From: RGIG1995 sp045126815
Lineage (GTDB): Bacteria; Bacillota; Clostridia; Oscillospirales; CAG-272
DNA length: 35,145 bases
Direction of reading: 5' to 3'
NCBI GenBank assembly: GCA_045126815.1
Contig: JBGVPD010000022.1
Coordinates: 1-35,145, forward strand
Shown here in pieces: positions 26,589-33,242 of this stretch. Positions within the stretch are counted from its first letter, which is position 1. Every line of letters starts with the position of its first letter. Under the pieces are notes generated by a model that had not been told where the DNA came from, did no database searches, and saw only the letters and a list, made by a program, of their open reading frames with translations. The position numbers were made by a program, and so were the translations under genes.

Positions 26589-27749
26589 ATGGCGCACGTC
26601 AGAACGCATAAGATAAATCATCATAATTATTTTGTGGATAGATTTATCGGAAACGTAGGTTGTTTTGTAAAAAAGAATATCGTGATGGTGATAGCTTTTA
26701 TTGCGGCTTTGTCAACATCATTTATTGTGCCGATAGACACTGAATATATAGGTTATTTTGATTTTAAGACTTTAACCTGTTTGTTTTGTGTTTTAGCTGT
26801 TGTTTGCGCATTTAAGAATATAAACTTTTTCTATATACTTGCAAAAAGTGTTGTAAGATGCTTTAAGACGGCAAGAATGAGCATAATAGCTCTGGTTTAT
26901 ATTACGTTTATAGGTTCAATGCTTATAGCGAACGACATGGCGCTTTTGACGTTTTTGCCACTAGGGTATTTTGTTTTGTCAACGACGGGGAAGACAAAGT
27001 ATATGGCTTTCACGTTTATAATGCAAAATATAGCGGCAAATTTGGGAGGAATGTTAACGCCTTTCGGAAATCCGCAAAACTTATATCTTTATACTAAGTT
27101 TAATATCCCGAATCTTGAGTTTATGGCGATAATGGCGCCGCCTTTTGTGGTATCGATTGTGCTGATCACAATATGCTGTTTGTTTATTAAGAACGAACAG
27201 TTAGAAATAGACGACGAGCCTTTTAAACTTGATAAGAAAAAGGTATTGATCTATTCTATATTGTTTGCACTTGCAATAGCGATAGTGTTTAGGGGAATAC
27301 CTTACGTTTTGGGATTGCTTGTAATACCTGCGGTATTGTTTTTTATGGACAGAAAAGCATTGAAGATGGTGGATTATCCTTTGCTTTTTACGTTTGTTTT
27401 TTTCTTTATATTTTCAGGCAATATGGCAAGAATAGATGCTGTAAGAAATGTGTTCTCATTTTTGCTTGAAAAGAATACACTGCTTTTCAGTTCACTCTCA
27501 TGTCAGTTTATAAGTAACGTGCCGTCAGCCATTTTGCTGTCGCAGTTTACAGGTAATTACAGAGAACTTCTGGTCGGCGTAAACATAGGCGGAACGGGAA
27601 CGTTGATAGCATCGTTAGCTAGCTTGATTACATTCAGGGAATATTCAAAACATAACCCTGAAAAAATAAAATCGTATATAATCAAATTTTCAGCATTTAA
27701 TTTTGCGTTTTTATTTATCTTACTTACTATTGAAAGCATAATATTATAA
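26589..27749 (+). CDS. ArsB/CitMHS-like ion transporter (IT superfamily)
   Basis: This 386-residue integral membrane protein has about ten hydrophobic segments. Family features are the paired re-entrant motifs MLTPFGNPQNLYLY (about residues 155-170) and QFISNVPSAILLSQF near residue 306, plus GGTGTLIASLASLI near the end. The same pattern is found in SLC13, ArsB and CitMHS transporters. The substrate (a carboxylate, arsenite or sodium/proton) cannot be assigned. A GAAAGGT site lies rather far (about 16 bases) from the ATG at 26589, so initiation may depend on reading through from pflA, 29 bases upstream. A role in moving a fermentation acid is inference from position only. Confidence 0.85.
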   Translation: MAHVRTHKINHHNYFVDRFIGNVGCFVKKNIVMVIAFIAALSTSFIVPIDTEYIGYFDFKTLTCLFCVLAVVCAFKNINFFYILAKSVVRCFKTARMSIIALVYITFIGSMLIANDMALLTFLPLGYFVLSTTGKTKYMAFTFIMQNIAANLGGMLTPFGNPQNLYLYTKFNIPNLEFMAIMAPPFVVSIVLITICCLFIKNEQLEIDDEPFKLDKKKVLIYSILFALAIAIVFRGIPYVLGLLVIPAVLFFMDRKALKMVDYPLLFTFVFFFIFSGNMARIDAVRNVFSFLLEKNTLLFSSLSCQFISNVPSAILLSQFTGNYRELLVGVNIGGTGTLIASLASLITFREYSKHNPEKIKSYIIKFSAFNFAFLFILLTIESIIL

Positions 27750-27757
27750 ATAATCAT

Positions 27758-27794
27758 AAAATATGACCACCGGCTATGCCGGTGGTCATATTTT
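27758..27794. terminator. Strong bidirectional terminator closing the pfl operon
   Basis: AAAATATGACCACCGGC and its exact reverse complement surround a 3-base TAT loop, giving a 17-bp perfect stem with A and T tracts at the ends. It separates the convergent transporter gene (+) from the LRR membrane protein gene (-) and marks the place where base-composition habits change. Confidence 0.92.
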
Positions 27795-27825
27795 ACTCTA
27801 ATTTATTATGTATGACTTGCTCAAA

Positions 27826-29109
27826 TTATTTTGCTCTTTCGTATCTCTGACTATTCCAAATAAGATATTCATCTAAAGTCAAGCCGTCCGGAATATGTCC
27901 TTTAACTGTTTCGGTCCATAGTATATACTCTTTTTCTATATCTATAAGCTGTTCAATAGTATAAGTTTTGAGTGGTGTGAATATTAGCTTACCCTCGATC
28001 ACATCAACCTTTCCGACTTCTTTATAGAATTCATCTCTCGCTACGCATTTCTCCATAATTATTCCCACTACCTGATCAACATTTTTATAGAATTTTTCGG
28101 GTATTCTGTGGTAGTAAAGCTCATTATCTTCCTTGTAAAATGTTATTTCAGATGCTGTATGTGTTCCTACCTTGTTTCCCCAGTAATCGTATTCTCCGTC
28201 ATAACCCGAATACAGAATATGTCCTCCATTATAAAAAATATATACATCAGTTTTAGGGGAAGCGTTTTTATTTGATTTTAATACAAAATATTTCTCTGTT
28301 TCGAAGCATTGAAATTTTTGATTTCCGCTTATTGCGTATTGTTTTTCATCAAAACTAACTATCTCACCAAATACCTCCAAAGCTGTTGCGTATATCCTTA
28401 TACTGTCGCTTTCTTTATCTTTTTCGCAACAAATATGCAATACGGCACTTCCGATTTCAATTTTTTTAAACAAATCTAGATGTTTTTTGTTTTTTTCTAT
28501 AAAATTATTAACATAGTACAAAATATCATCCGAAGTTCTGTCCTCTCCATATTCGCCTAAATCAGCCAAAACAAGAGTACCGTCATTTTTTATTAGAAAA
28601 CCATCTACCACTTGGTAGTATTCATTGTTTTTATCAACAAAAAACTTTTTAAGATATCTTAGTTTGACAAATGCTTCCGGCTCAATGTCTTCTACGTTTG
28701 CACCAAGGACTATTGTTTTTATATTATCGTTTACACCGAAGGCTGTAGAAGATATGACTTTTACCTCATTTGGTATTGGCACTATACTTTCGTTGCCCGT
28801 GTATGACAAAAGAACGTTATTTTCTATTTTGTAGTCTTCAGTTTTTATTTGGTAATCAGATATGTTTACTCTGTTTTCGGTTGAATGTGTCAGGTCATCT
28901 GTGTTTACGGATGGATTGTCGTTTTCTCGCTCTCCCACCAAAAGCACAGCGAGCATTATTGTTAATACTGTTAACAGAGAAGCCGCCACCAAAACAACCC
29001 CGCGTTTTTTTCTTGACGCTACAATTTTTGAGGGATTATAATATTCTGCCTCTTCAATAAATCTGTCGTCGATTTTTCCAAAGGCATTTATCAAATCATT
29101 TCCATTCAC
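27826..29109 (-). CDS. Membrane protein with LRR segment, probable anti-sigma factor partner
   Basis: This 427-residue single-pass protein has a cytoplasmic N-terminus (1-36), one membrane segment (about 37-59, rich in Val, Leu and Ala) and a large outer domain. Residues about 110-165 resemble a BspA-type leucine-rich repeat: VKVISSTAFG, IKTIVLGANVEDIEPEAF and FFVDKNNEYYQVVDG. The rest is not recognised. The start is a GTG at 29109 with AGAGGTG upstream, overlapping the end of the sigma factor gene by 14 bases. That overlap with an ECF sigma gene and the topology are typical of an anti-sigma factor, but no classical zinc anti-sigma motif is seen, so the role is inferred. Confidence 0.75.
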   Translation of the reverse strand: MNGNDLINAFGKIDDRFIEEAEYYNPSKIVASRKKRGVVLVAASLLTVLTIMLAVLLVGERENDNPSVNTDDLTHSTENRVNISDYQIKTEDYKIENNVLLSYTGNESIVPIPNEVKVISSTAFGVNDNIKTIVLGANVEDIEPEAFVKLRYLKKFFVDKNNEYYQVVDGFLIKNDGTLVLADLGEYGEDRTSDDILYYVNNFIEKNKKHLDLFKKIEIGSAVLHICCEKDKESDSIRIYATALEVFGEIVSFDEKQYAISGNQKFQCFETEKYFVLKSNKNASPKTDVYIFYNGGHILYSGYDGEYDYWGNKVGTHTASEITFYKEDNELYYHRIPEKFYKNVDQVVGIIMEKCVARDEFYKEVGKVDVIEGKLIFTPLKTYTIEQLIDIEKEYILWTETVKGHIPDGLTLDEYLIWNSQRYERAK

Positions 29110-29662
29110 TGTAATACACCTCTGTTAAATATTTTTTTAGTTTCACTCTTGTTCTTGATAAATCACTTCTTACATGATTTTCTTTTAGATTCATTCTTTT
29201 AGCGATGTTTTTTATCGGCTCCATTGAATAATATCTATTCACAAACATAATTCTTTCTTTTTTAGGTAATTTTTCTAAAAAATTATTTATGTAGCTTACG
29301 AGTTCTTCTTCGATTATACCTTCATCAATTATATTTTTATCTGAAATACACTCTCGAAGCTCATCATAAACAAGAATAAATTGTCCGCCGCCGCGTTTTT
29401 TAGTATTGTTCTTGTGATACATATTTATTGCATTATTTCGTGTTATCTTTCCAAAAAAAGCTCTTAACACTTTTGGAATTTCTGGAGGTATCAGTTTCCA
29501 TGCAGTAAACCATGTGTCATTTGTACATTCTTGGGAATCTTCATTGTTACCAAGAATATTGTTTGCTATAGAAAAGCAATATTTTCCGTATTTTTCATCT
29601 GAGGCTACTATTGCATTTTCATCTCTTATATTGTACAATTCAATAATTAAATTATCATCCAT
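29096..29662 (-). CDS. ECF-type RNA polymerase sigma factor
   Basis: The 188-residue protein has the two-domain sigma-70 ECF layout. Region 2 lies about residues 20-85 (YCFSIANNILGNNEDSQECT, then NDTWFTAWK, FFGKITRNNAINMY), and region 4 about 130-180 (LPKKERIMFVNRYYSMEPIK, then IAKRMNLKENHVRSDLSRTR). A spacer with acidic residues separates them. It would direct polymerase to a small regulon when its partner releases it. AAGGAGATG lies 8 bases before the ATG. The downstream gene overlaps by 14 bases and probably encodes its membrane-bound inhibitor. The regulon cannot be seen here. Confidence 0.9.
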   Translation of the reverse strand: MDDNLIIELYNIRDENAIVASDEKYGKYCFSIANNILGNNEDSQECTNDTWFTAWKLIPPEIPKVLRAFFGKITRNNAINMYHKNNTKKRGGGQFILVYDELRECISDKNIIDEGIIEEELVSYINNFLEKLPKKERIMFVNRYYSMEPIKNIAKRMNLKENHVRSDLSRTRVKLKKYLTEVYYSEWK

Positions 29663-29713
29663 AGTTATGTCATCTCCTTCTGCTGTAACAATCGAAAAGC
29701 CCTTTCACCTATA

Positions 29714-29741
29714 TAGTAAAGATTTTCTCTTGTTTCGCAAC
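29714..29741 (-). promoter_or_regulatory. Possible promoter of the sigma factor gene
   Basis: On the minus strand: TTGCGA, 16 bases, TACTAT, about 55 bases before the sigma factor ATG. The match is moderate. A self-recognised ECF promoter could lie in the same stretch, but no -35 AAC or -10 CGT pair is convincing. The rest of 29663-29952 is AT-rich and holds nothing else clear except the SASP leader. Confidence 0.35.
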
Positions 29742-29874
29742 AGTTCTATTTAAATTTTATCATATTTTTTTGTTTTTCTCTACACCCAAAATGATTTTTG
29801 ATTTCATTTTTAATTTAAAAAACGCAGTCTTTTTTTATCTAAAAATTGGCAGTTATAATAATTAGCTGATTGTT

Positions 29875-29902
29875 TATAATAATACCAGAGTCAAAAAGAC
29901 TC
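29875..29902 (+). promoter_or_regulatory. -10 element and 5' leader hairpin of the SASP gene
   Basis: TATAAT (29875-29880) has no good -35 at 17 bases. Eight bases later GAGTC-AAAAA-GACTC (29888-29902) forms a small perfect hairpin that would sit at the very 5' end of the transcript. SASP genes are normally read by sporulation sigma-G; I cannot fit a convincing sigma-G promoter here, so the assignment is open. Confidence 0.35.
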
Positions 29903-29952
29903 AATTGATATAGATTTTTGGTTTAATATCAAAAAACAAGGAGAACAAAAAA

Positions 29953-30207
29953 ATGGCATCTAACAAAACACTCGTTCCCGAAGCTAAGGAAGCTCTCAAC
30001 CGTTTTAAGATGGAAGCTGCAAGTGAAGTTGGTGTAAACCTCAAGCAGGGTTACAATGGCGACCTCACATCTAAGCAGGCTGGTTCCGTAGGCGGTCAGA
30101 TGGTTAAGAAGATTAAACCCGTACGAACTTTGAACTTCGAGCGCAAATGTCGTATCGTTAAAGGCCATAAAACAAGCGTTAGATACGCTTTCGGGCTTAC
30201 GGTATAG
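29953..30207 (+). CDS. Alpha/beta-type small acid-soluble spore protein with abnormal C-terminus
   Basis: SASPs coat and protect DNA in dormant spores. Residues 4-53 are a textbook alpha/beta SASP: LVPEAKEALNRFKMEAASEV, GVNLKQGYNGDLTSKQ, AGSVGGQMVKK, including the germination-protease site region (KMEAASEVGV). The family normally ends within a few residues after the GGxMVKKM segment. Here the frame continues for about 30 basic residues (PVRTLNFERKCRIVKGHKTS and on) that do not resemble any SASP tail. This suggests a fusion created by deletion or recombination near base 30115. AAGGAGA lies 8 bases before the ATG. The SASP part is certain; whether the protein is functional is not. Confidence 0.85.
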   Translation: MASNKTLVPEAKEALNRFKMEAASEVGVNLKQGYNGDLTSKQAGSVGGQMVKKIKPVRTLNFERKCRIVKGHKTSVRYAFGLTV

Positions 30208-30265
30208 GTTTAGCTAGAGCTTTGAAAAGCAAGCATCTGAGCGACAAAATGGACTTTCGTGTCTG

Positions 30266-30294
30266 TTGCAAAAAACATCATTTTATGTTATAAT
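30266..30294 (+). promoter_or_regulatory. Promoter of the NADAR-family gene
   Basis: TTGCAA (30266-30271), 17 bases, TATAAT (30289-30294), with TGT directly before it as an extended -10. It lies 42 bases upstream of the ATG, so the gene is an independent transcription unit. Confidence 0.8.
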
Positions 30295-30336
30295 AATTAA
30301 GCATTATATTTTAAGAAAAACAAAGGATGGTGACGT

Positions 30337-30819
30337 ATGGATATTATATGTTTTCATAAACCTAATGAAGAGAATGGGTACCTGAGCAATTGGTATATAT
30401 CTTCCTTTGAATTAAATGGAATAACATTTACTTCTATGGAACAATTTATGATGTATAAAAAAGCTGTTGTTTTTGAAGACTTTGAAACTGCTGAGAAAAT
30501 TCTCTCCATAGATGATGTTGCAAAAATTAAAGCTCTTGGTCGTTTAGTTAAAAACTATAATGAAAATCATTGGAATGGCGTACGCCAGTTAATCGTTTAT
30601 GAAGGGCTTTACGCTAAGTTTTCACAGAACGAGGAGCTGAAAGCGCAACTTTTAAGTACTGGTCAAGCAGTGCTTGTAGAATGTGCTATGCGTGATACCA
30701 TTTGGGGTATAGGCCTCTCGATGCATAGCCCGGACAGATTTGACCGTGAAAAGTGGAAAGGTAAAAGTTTGCTTGGTTATGCCATCATGCTTGTTAGAGA
30801 AAAACTAAGATCCGAGTAA
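30337..30819 (+). CDS. NADAR (YbiA/RibX-like, DUF1768) family protein
   Basis: NADAR proteins are N-glycosidase-like enzymes. Known members act on riboflavin intermediates or remove ADP-ribose from guanine in DNA, in partnership with DarT toxins. The 160-residue product has the family order: GYLSNWYISSFELNGITFTS (residues 14-33), MEQFMMYKKA, a helical middle, NHWNGVRQLIVYEGLYAKF and the closing block RDTIWGIGLS with KWKGKSLLGYAIMLVREKL. It has its own promoter and GGTGA site. No DarT-like toxin is visible beside it, so it is either an orphan or works with the neighbouring DUF1810 gene. Substrate not known. Confidence 0.88.
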   Translation: MDIICFHKPNEENGYLSNWYISSFELNGITFTSMEQFMMYKKAVVFEDFETAEKILSIDDVAKIKALGRLVKNYNENHWNGVRQLIVYEGLYAKFSQNEELKAQLLSTGQAVLVECAMRDTIWGIGLSMHSPDRFDREKWKGKSLLGYAIMLVREKLRSE

Positions 30820-30878
30820 CATAAGACAGCCATTTAATTTTTTCGAGCGGCAACATAGATTATTTAATATCTAACACG

Positions 30879-30911
30879 ATCATGACTACCATATTACTTG
30901 GTAGTCATGAT
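30879..30911. terminator. 13-bp perfect hairpin between the NADAR and DUF1810 genes
   Basis: ATCATGACTACCA and TGGTAGTCATGAT pair perfectly around a TATTACT loop. The following T-run (TTTCATTT) is poor, so it may be a weak terminator of the NADAR gene or a protein-binding palindrome in front of the DUF1810 promoter, which starts five bases later. Confidence 0.5.
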
Positions 30912-30915
30912 TTCA

Positions 30916-30945
30916 TTTACACATATAACAAAACTATGATATAAT
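30916..30945 (+). promoter_or_regulatory. Promoter of the DUF1810 gene
   Basis: TTTACA (30916-30921), 18 bases, TATAAT (30940-30945) with TGA just before it (extended -10). It is 18 bases upstream of the ATG at 30964, so the leader would be short, about 12 bases. Confidence 0.7.
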
Positions 30946-30963
30946 AACATTGAGGTGAGATGT

Positions 30964-31386
30964 ATGGATATTAATTCTTTAGATAGATTTCTTGAAGCCC
31001 AGGAACGTATGTATCCGATTGCTCTTAAAGAAATAATGAATGGCGAGAAAGAATCCCATTGGATGTGGTATATCTTTCCACAACTTCGTGGACTCGGCAA
31101 AAGTCAGATGGCATACGCTTACGGCATCAACGGGCTTGAGGAAGCAAAAGCATATCTTGAGCATCCGGTTCTGTCTGCTAGACTAATTGAAATCAGCGAA
31201 GCTTTACTAGAACACAAAGATCAAGATATTGAAGATATCCTTGGCGATATTGATGCAATGAAACTACGTTCATCTATGACATTGTTTGCTCTCATAAGTG
31301 AGGATGAATCTGTTTTCCATCAAATGCTTGATTCCTTTTATAATGGTAAGAGGGACAAATTCACGTTAGAGATTGTTTGCAACTAA
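30964..31386 (+). CDS. DUF1810 family protein
   Basis: This 140-residue cytoplasmic protein has the DUF1810 signature: LDRFLEAQERMYPIALKEI, then SHWMWYIFPQLRGLGKSQMA, YGINGLEEAKAYLEHPVL, and a C-terminal MKLRSSMTLFALIS with VFHQMLDSFYNGKRDKFT. The biochemical function of the family is not established to my knowledge. I chose the ATG at 30964 because GAGGTGAG ends 4 bases upstream; an in-frame GTG at 30955 lies inside that ribosome binding site. It follows the NADAR gene, with its own promoter and terminator. Confidence 0.88.
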   Translation: MDINSLDRFLEAQERMYPIALKEIMNGEKESHWMWYIFPQLRGLGKSQMAYAYGINGLEEAKAYLEHPVLSARLIEISEALLEHKDQDIEDILGDIDAMKLRSSMTLFALISEDESVFHQMLDSFYNGKRDKFTLEIVCN

Positions 31387-31403
31387 ATGCACTATAATAA
31401 ATT

Positions 31404-31448
31404 AAGTTCGGTGTTATTCTTTTTATGGGAGTAACATCGGCTTTTTTG
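31404..31448 (+). terminator. Terminator of the DUF1810 gene
   Basis: AAGTTCGGTGTTATTC pairs with GAGTAACATCGGCTT with a few wobble pairs and a bulge, followed by TTTTTTGTTTT. The IS target site starts four bases after the end of this hairpin's T-tract, so the insertion left the terminator intact. Confidence 0.75.
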
Positions 31449-31451
31449 TTT

Positions 31452-31459
31452 TATAAAAG
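31452..31459. repeat. Left target-site duplication of the ISL3-type element
   Basis: TATAAAAG here is repeated exactly at 32874-32881 on the other side of the element. Eight bases is the size expected for the ISL3 family. Confidence 0.93.
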
Positions 31460-31510
31460 GGCTCTTTGTCAATAGTTGGGGTAAAGAGTTAAAATGAAAA
31501 TGTTTTATGC

Positions 31511-31536
31511 AAGCAGTCGCTTTCAAGCGGCTGCTT
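31511..31536 (-). terminator. Hairpin at the 3' end of the transposase gene
   Basis: AAGCAGTCGC and GCGGCTGCTT form a 10-bp stem with one wobble pair, overlapping the last codons and stop of the transposase gene. The T-run beyond it on the minus strand is weak (GCATAAAACATTTTCATTTT), so termination is likely but not certain. It may also block transcripts entering from the + side. Confidence 0.5.
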
Positions 31537-32737
31537 GTTGCGTTTGTGGTTGTTGATGAGAAAATATATGTAAAATACGGTTTCTGAATCGCTTAAAATT
31601 TTGGTAACCGTATGCATTTCTTTTTAAAACTTTAATCTTGTTGTTGCATCCTTCGGTAAAGCCATTAGTAATTGTGGTTGAAAATGAATTAATAATACCC
31701 GTATACCAATTACGCATGGTATCAGCACATTTTTCAAACTGCGGTATACCGCAGTTTTCTGCGTTTTTAATCCATTCGGACATAGCTTTGTTTGCAGACT
31801 CGGCATCTTTGTTGCTTAATATCTTTAAAAACTGTTCTTTGTAAAAGTAAGCTCGACTTATGTTTACGGAATAATAGAGCATAACATTAACTTGTTGTTT
31901 TTGTTCTTCTTCAAGACTGTCATATCGCTTAATAAGTAAAGATTTCGACCTTTTGAAATACTTTTTGAGCTCGGGACTTAATTTCTTTTGTTCTTCTTTT
32001 CGTACATTTTCAAATGCCCATATAGCTTGCCTTATCCAATGGTATTTGTCAATTACTTGTGTTGCATTTTTAAACCATACATCAGAAATATCTGCATAAG
32101 TACGCCACATATCACTAACGAAATAAGTTACGCTATTGCGTACTTCTTTAGGATATTGCTTAAAATAGTTAGTTAAATACGGTTTGTACCGTTCAGGAAG
32201 TATGTCTAAAACCTTTTTATTAATCGGGTCAGTTAAAATACATTGGTATTTTTCTCCCCAAGTGTTACCCTTGAATTCATCAATAGAAAGAGCCTCGGAT
32301 AATTCGGCTTTAGGATAGGAAACTGTATCAAATATTCTAATTACAGTAGATACCGAGAGGTTAACCTCTCTGGCAACACTTGTAAAAGAGCGTTCATCAC
32401 GAAGCTTGTCTATTACAAATACAGATAATCTGTTAGTCATTCTATGGTATTTAGGTAAAAACGAATTTGTTTCAAAAAATCTCTTGCCACAATGCTTGCA
32501 TCTGTATCTGCGTTTACGTAATTTTATGGTAACAAGCTTTCCAAAAGCAGGAATATCTTTAATTTCTTGTTCTCGGTAATCGTGGACTGTATTAGTTGCG
32601 GTACCGCAACTAATACAAGTATGTTCTTTTCTTTCCATTTCTGCGTATATTAGGATAATTTTTTCATTCTCTTCGATATTTGTTATATTTAATCCTTGCA
32701 ATCCGAGAAGTTTTTCTGTAAAATGTTTGTAGAGCAT
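31523..32737 (-). CDS. ISL3-family transposase
   Basis: This is a DDE transposase that moves the element by cut-and-paste. An N-terminal zinc-binding domain (C41-x2-C44 and C80-x2-C83) is followed by a helix-turn-helix region (RSFTSVAREVNLSVSTVIRI). Catalytic residues are Asp153 (SIDEFKG), Asp209 (FVSDMWRTY) and Glu362 (NGFTEGCNNKIK), with the family motif DKYHWIRQAIW between them. The 404 residues are complete, with no stop or frameshift. The ATG at 32737 has CGGAG 10 bases upstream. Both this site and the start codon lie inside a long inverted repeat (32729-32804) that would hide them in transcripts entering from outside. Confidence 0.96.
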   Translation of the reverse strand: MLYKHFTEKLLGLQGLNITNIEENEKIILIYAEMERKEHTCISCGTATNTVHDYREQEIKDIPAFGKLVTIKLRKRRYRCKHCGKRFFETNSFLPKYHRMTNRLSVFVIDKLRDERSFTSVAREVNLSVSTVIRIFDTVSYPKAELSEALSIDEFKGNTWGEKYQCILTDPINKKVLDILPERYKPYLTNYFKQYPKEVRNSVTYFVSDMWRTYADISDVWFKNATQVIDKYHWIRQAIWAFENVRKEEQKKLSPELKKYFKRSKSLLIKRYDSLEEEQKQQVNVMLYYSVNISRAYFYKEQFLKILSNKDAESANKAMSEWIKNAENCGIPQFEKCADTMRNWYTGIINSFSTTITNGFTEGCNNKIKVLKRNAYGYQNFKRFRNRILHIFSHQQPQTQQAAA

Positions 32738-32804
32738 ATTTGGTTCTCCGTTTATGGTTACTAAGCAATTCCATTTTAACGGATTTCTTCCAAATATGCT
32801 CTAC
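32729..32804 (-). repeat. 15-bp perfect inverted repeat covering the transposase start codon
   Basis: GTAGAGCATATTTGG (32729-32743) and CCAAATATGCTCTAC (32790-32804) are exact reverse complements. Inside them, CCGTT/AACGG and ATGG/CCAT also pair. In a minus-strand RNA starting upstream of 32804, the ATG lies in the 3' arm, and part of the CGGAG ribosome binding site lies in the inner stem. Internal initiation between the arms would avoid the fold. Confidence 0.8.
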
Positions 32805-32873
32805 TTTTTTTATTTCTATTTCAATTTTTCTTCGTAGGCTCTACTTGGTTACCCCAACATTTATTATAGAGCC

Positions 32874-32881
32874 TATAAAAG
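32874..32881. repeat. Right target-site duplication of the ISL3-type element
   Basis: TATAAAAG, identical to the copy at 31452-31459. Confidence 0.93.
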
Positions 32882-32949
32882 GTAGTTTTTAATATAGTTC
32901 GTTTTTGTTGAATAAATTACAACATCTTTTATTTTTTTAAATTGTCCTA

Positions 32950-32978
32950 TTGCAGAAAAAGTCAGATTGTGTTATACT
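32950..32978 (+). promoter_or_regulatory. Promoter of the restriction-modification module
   Basis: TTGCAG (32950-32955), 17 bases, TATACT (32973-32978), with TGT before it (extended -10). TATACT is repeated directly after (32979-32984), so two overlapping -10 hexamers or a regulator's direct-repeat site are possible. It is close to the XRE gene it may be controlled by. Confidence 0.7.
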
Positions 32979-33012
32979 TATACTCGTAAAATTTTATTTG
33001 CCGAGGTGTACT

Positions 33013-33225
33013 ATGGCTGCAAGTTATAAAAAACTGTTTAAGATCCTTATCGATCGTGAAATGAAGAGCAAAGAACTTGCGCAGTTGGCTAATGTTAGTC
33101 CTGCGACAATTGCAAAGATGAAAAAAGACGGTGCTACTATATCAAGTGATGTTCTAGTTAAGATTTGTACAGCGTTAAACTGTTCAATAGATGACATAAT
33201 GGAAATCGTTCCTGATAATAATTAA
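33013..33225 (+). CDS. Small XRE/Cro-type helix-turn-helix regulator
   Basis: This 70-residue protein is almost entirely one Cro/C1-type helix-turn-helix: KELAQLANVSPATIAKMKKD (about residues 19-38), then SSDVLVKICTALNCSIDDIM. Such small XRE proteins commonly precede a methyltransferase gene in type II restriction-modification systems and time its expression (C-protein role). The open frame extends back to 32950, but that start lies in the promoter. The ATG at 33013 has GAGGTG 5 bases upstream, so I use it. The methyltransferase gene begins 18 bases after its stop, in the same transcript. Confidence 0.88.
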   Translation: MAASYKKLFKILIDREMKSKELAQLANVSPATIAKMKKDGATISSDVLVKICTALNCSIDDIMEIVPDNN

Positions 33226-33242
33226 AATGGAGAATTAGAATA

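Larger units (their letters stand above)
31460..32873 (-). mobile_element. Complete ISL3-family insertion sequence, 1414 bp
   Basis: The ends are GGCTCTTTGTCAATAG... (31460-31484) and, reversed, GGCTCTATAATAAATG... (32873-32849). They match at 19 of 25 positions, including GGCTCT at the tips and GTTGGGGTAA inside. GGCTCT tips with an inner TTGGGG are typical of ISL3. An exact 8-bp duplication TATAAAAG flanks both sides. One intact transposase gene fills the element on the minus strand. No passenger gene is present. The intact frame and the perfect duplication point to a recent insertion. It sits in non-coding DNA between the DUF1810 terminator and the R-M module. Confidence 0.95.

Noticed and set aside
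30337..31386. A DarT-NADAR toxin-antitoxin pair
   Set aside because: DUF1810 has no DarT-like ADP-ribosyltransferase motifs, and the two genes have separate promoters with a hairpin between.
32950..33012. Longer XRE protein starting at 32950
   Set aside because: That start is part of the -35 hexamer; the ATG at 33013 has GAGGTG in the right place.
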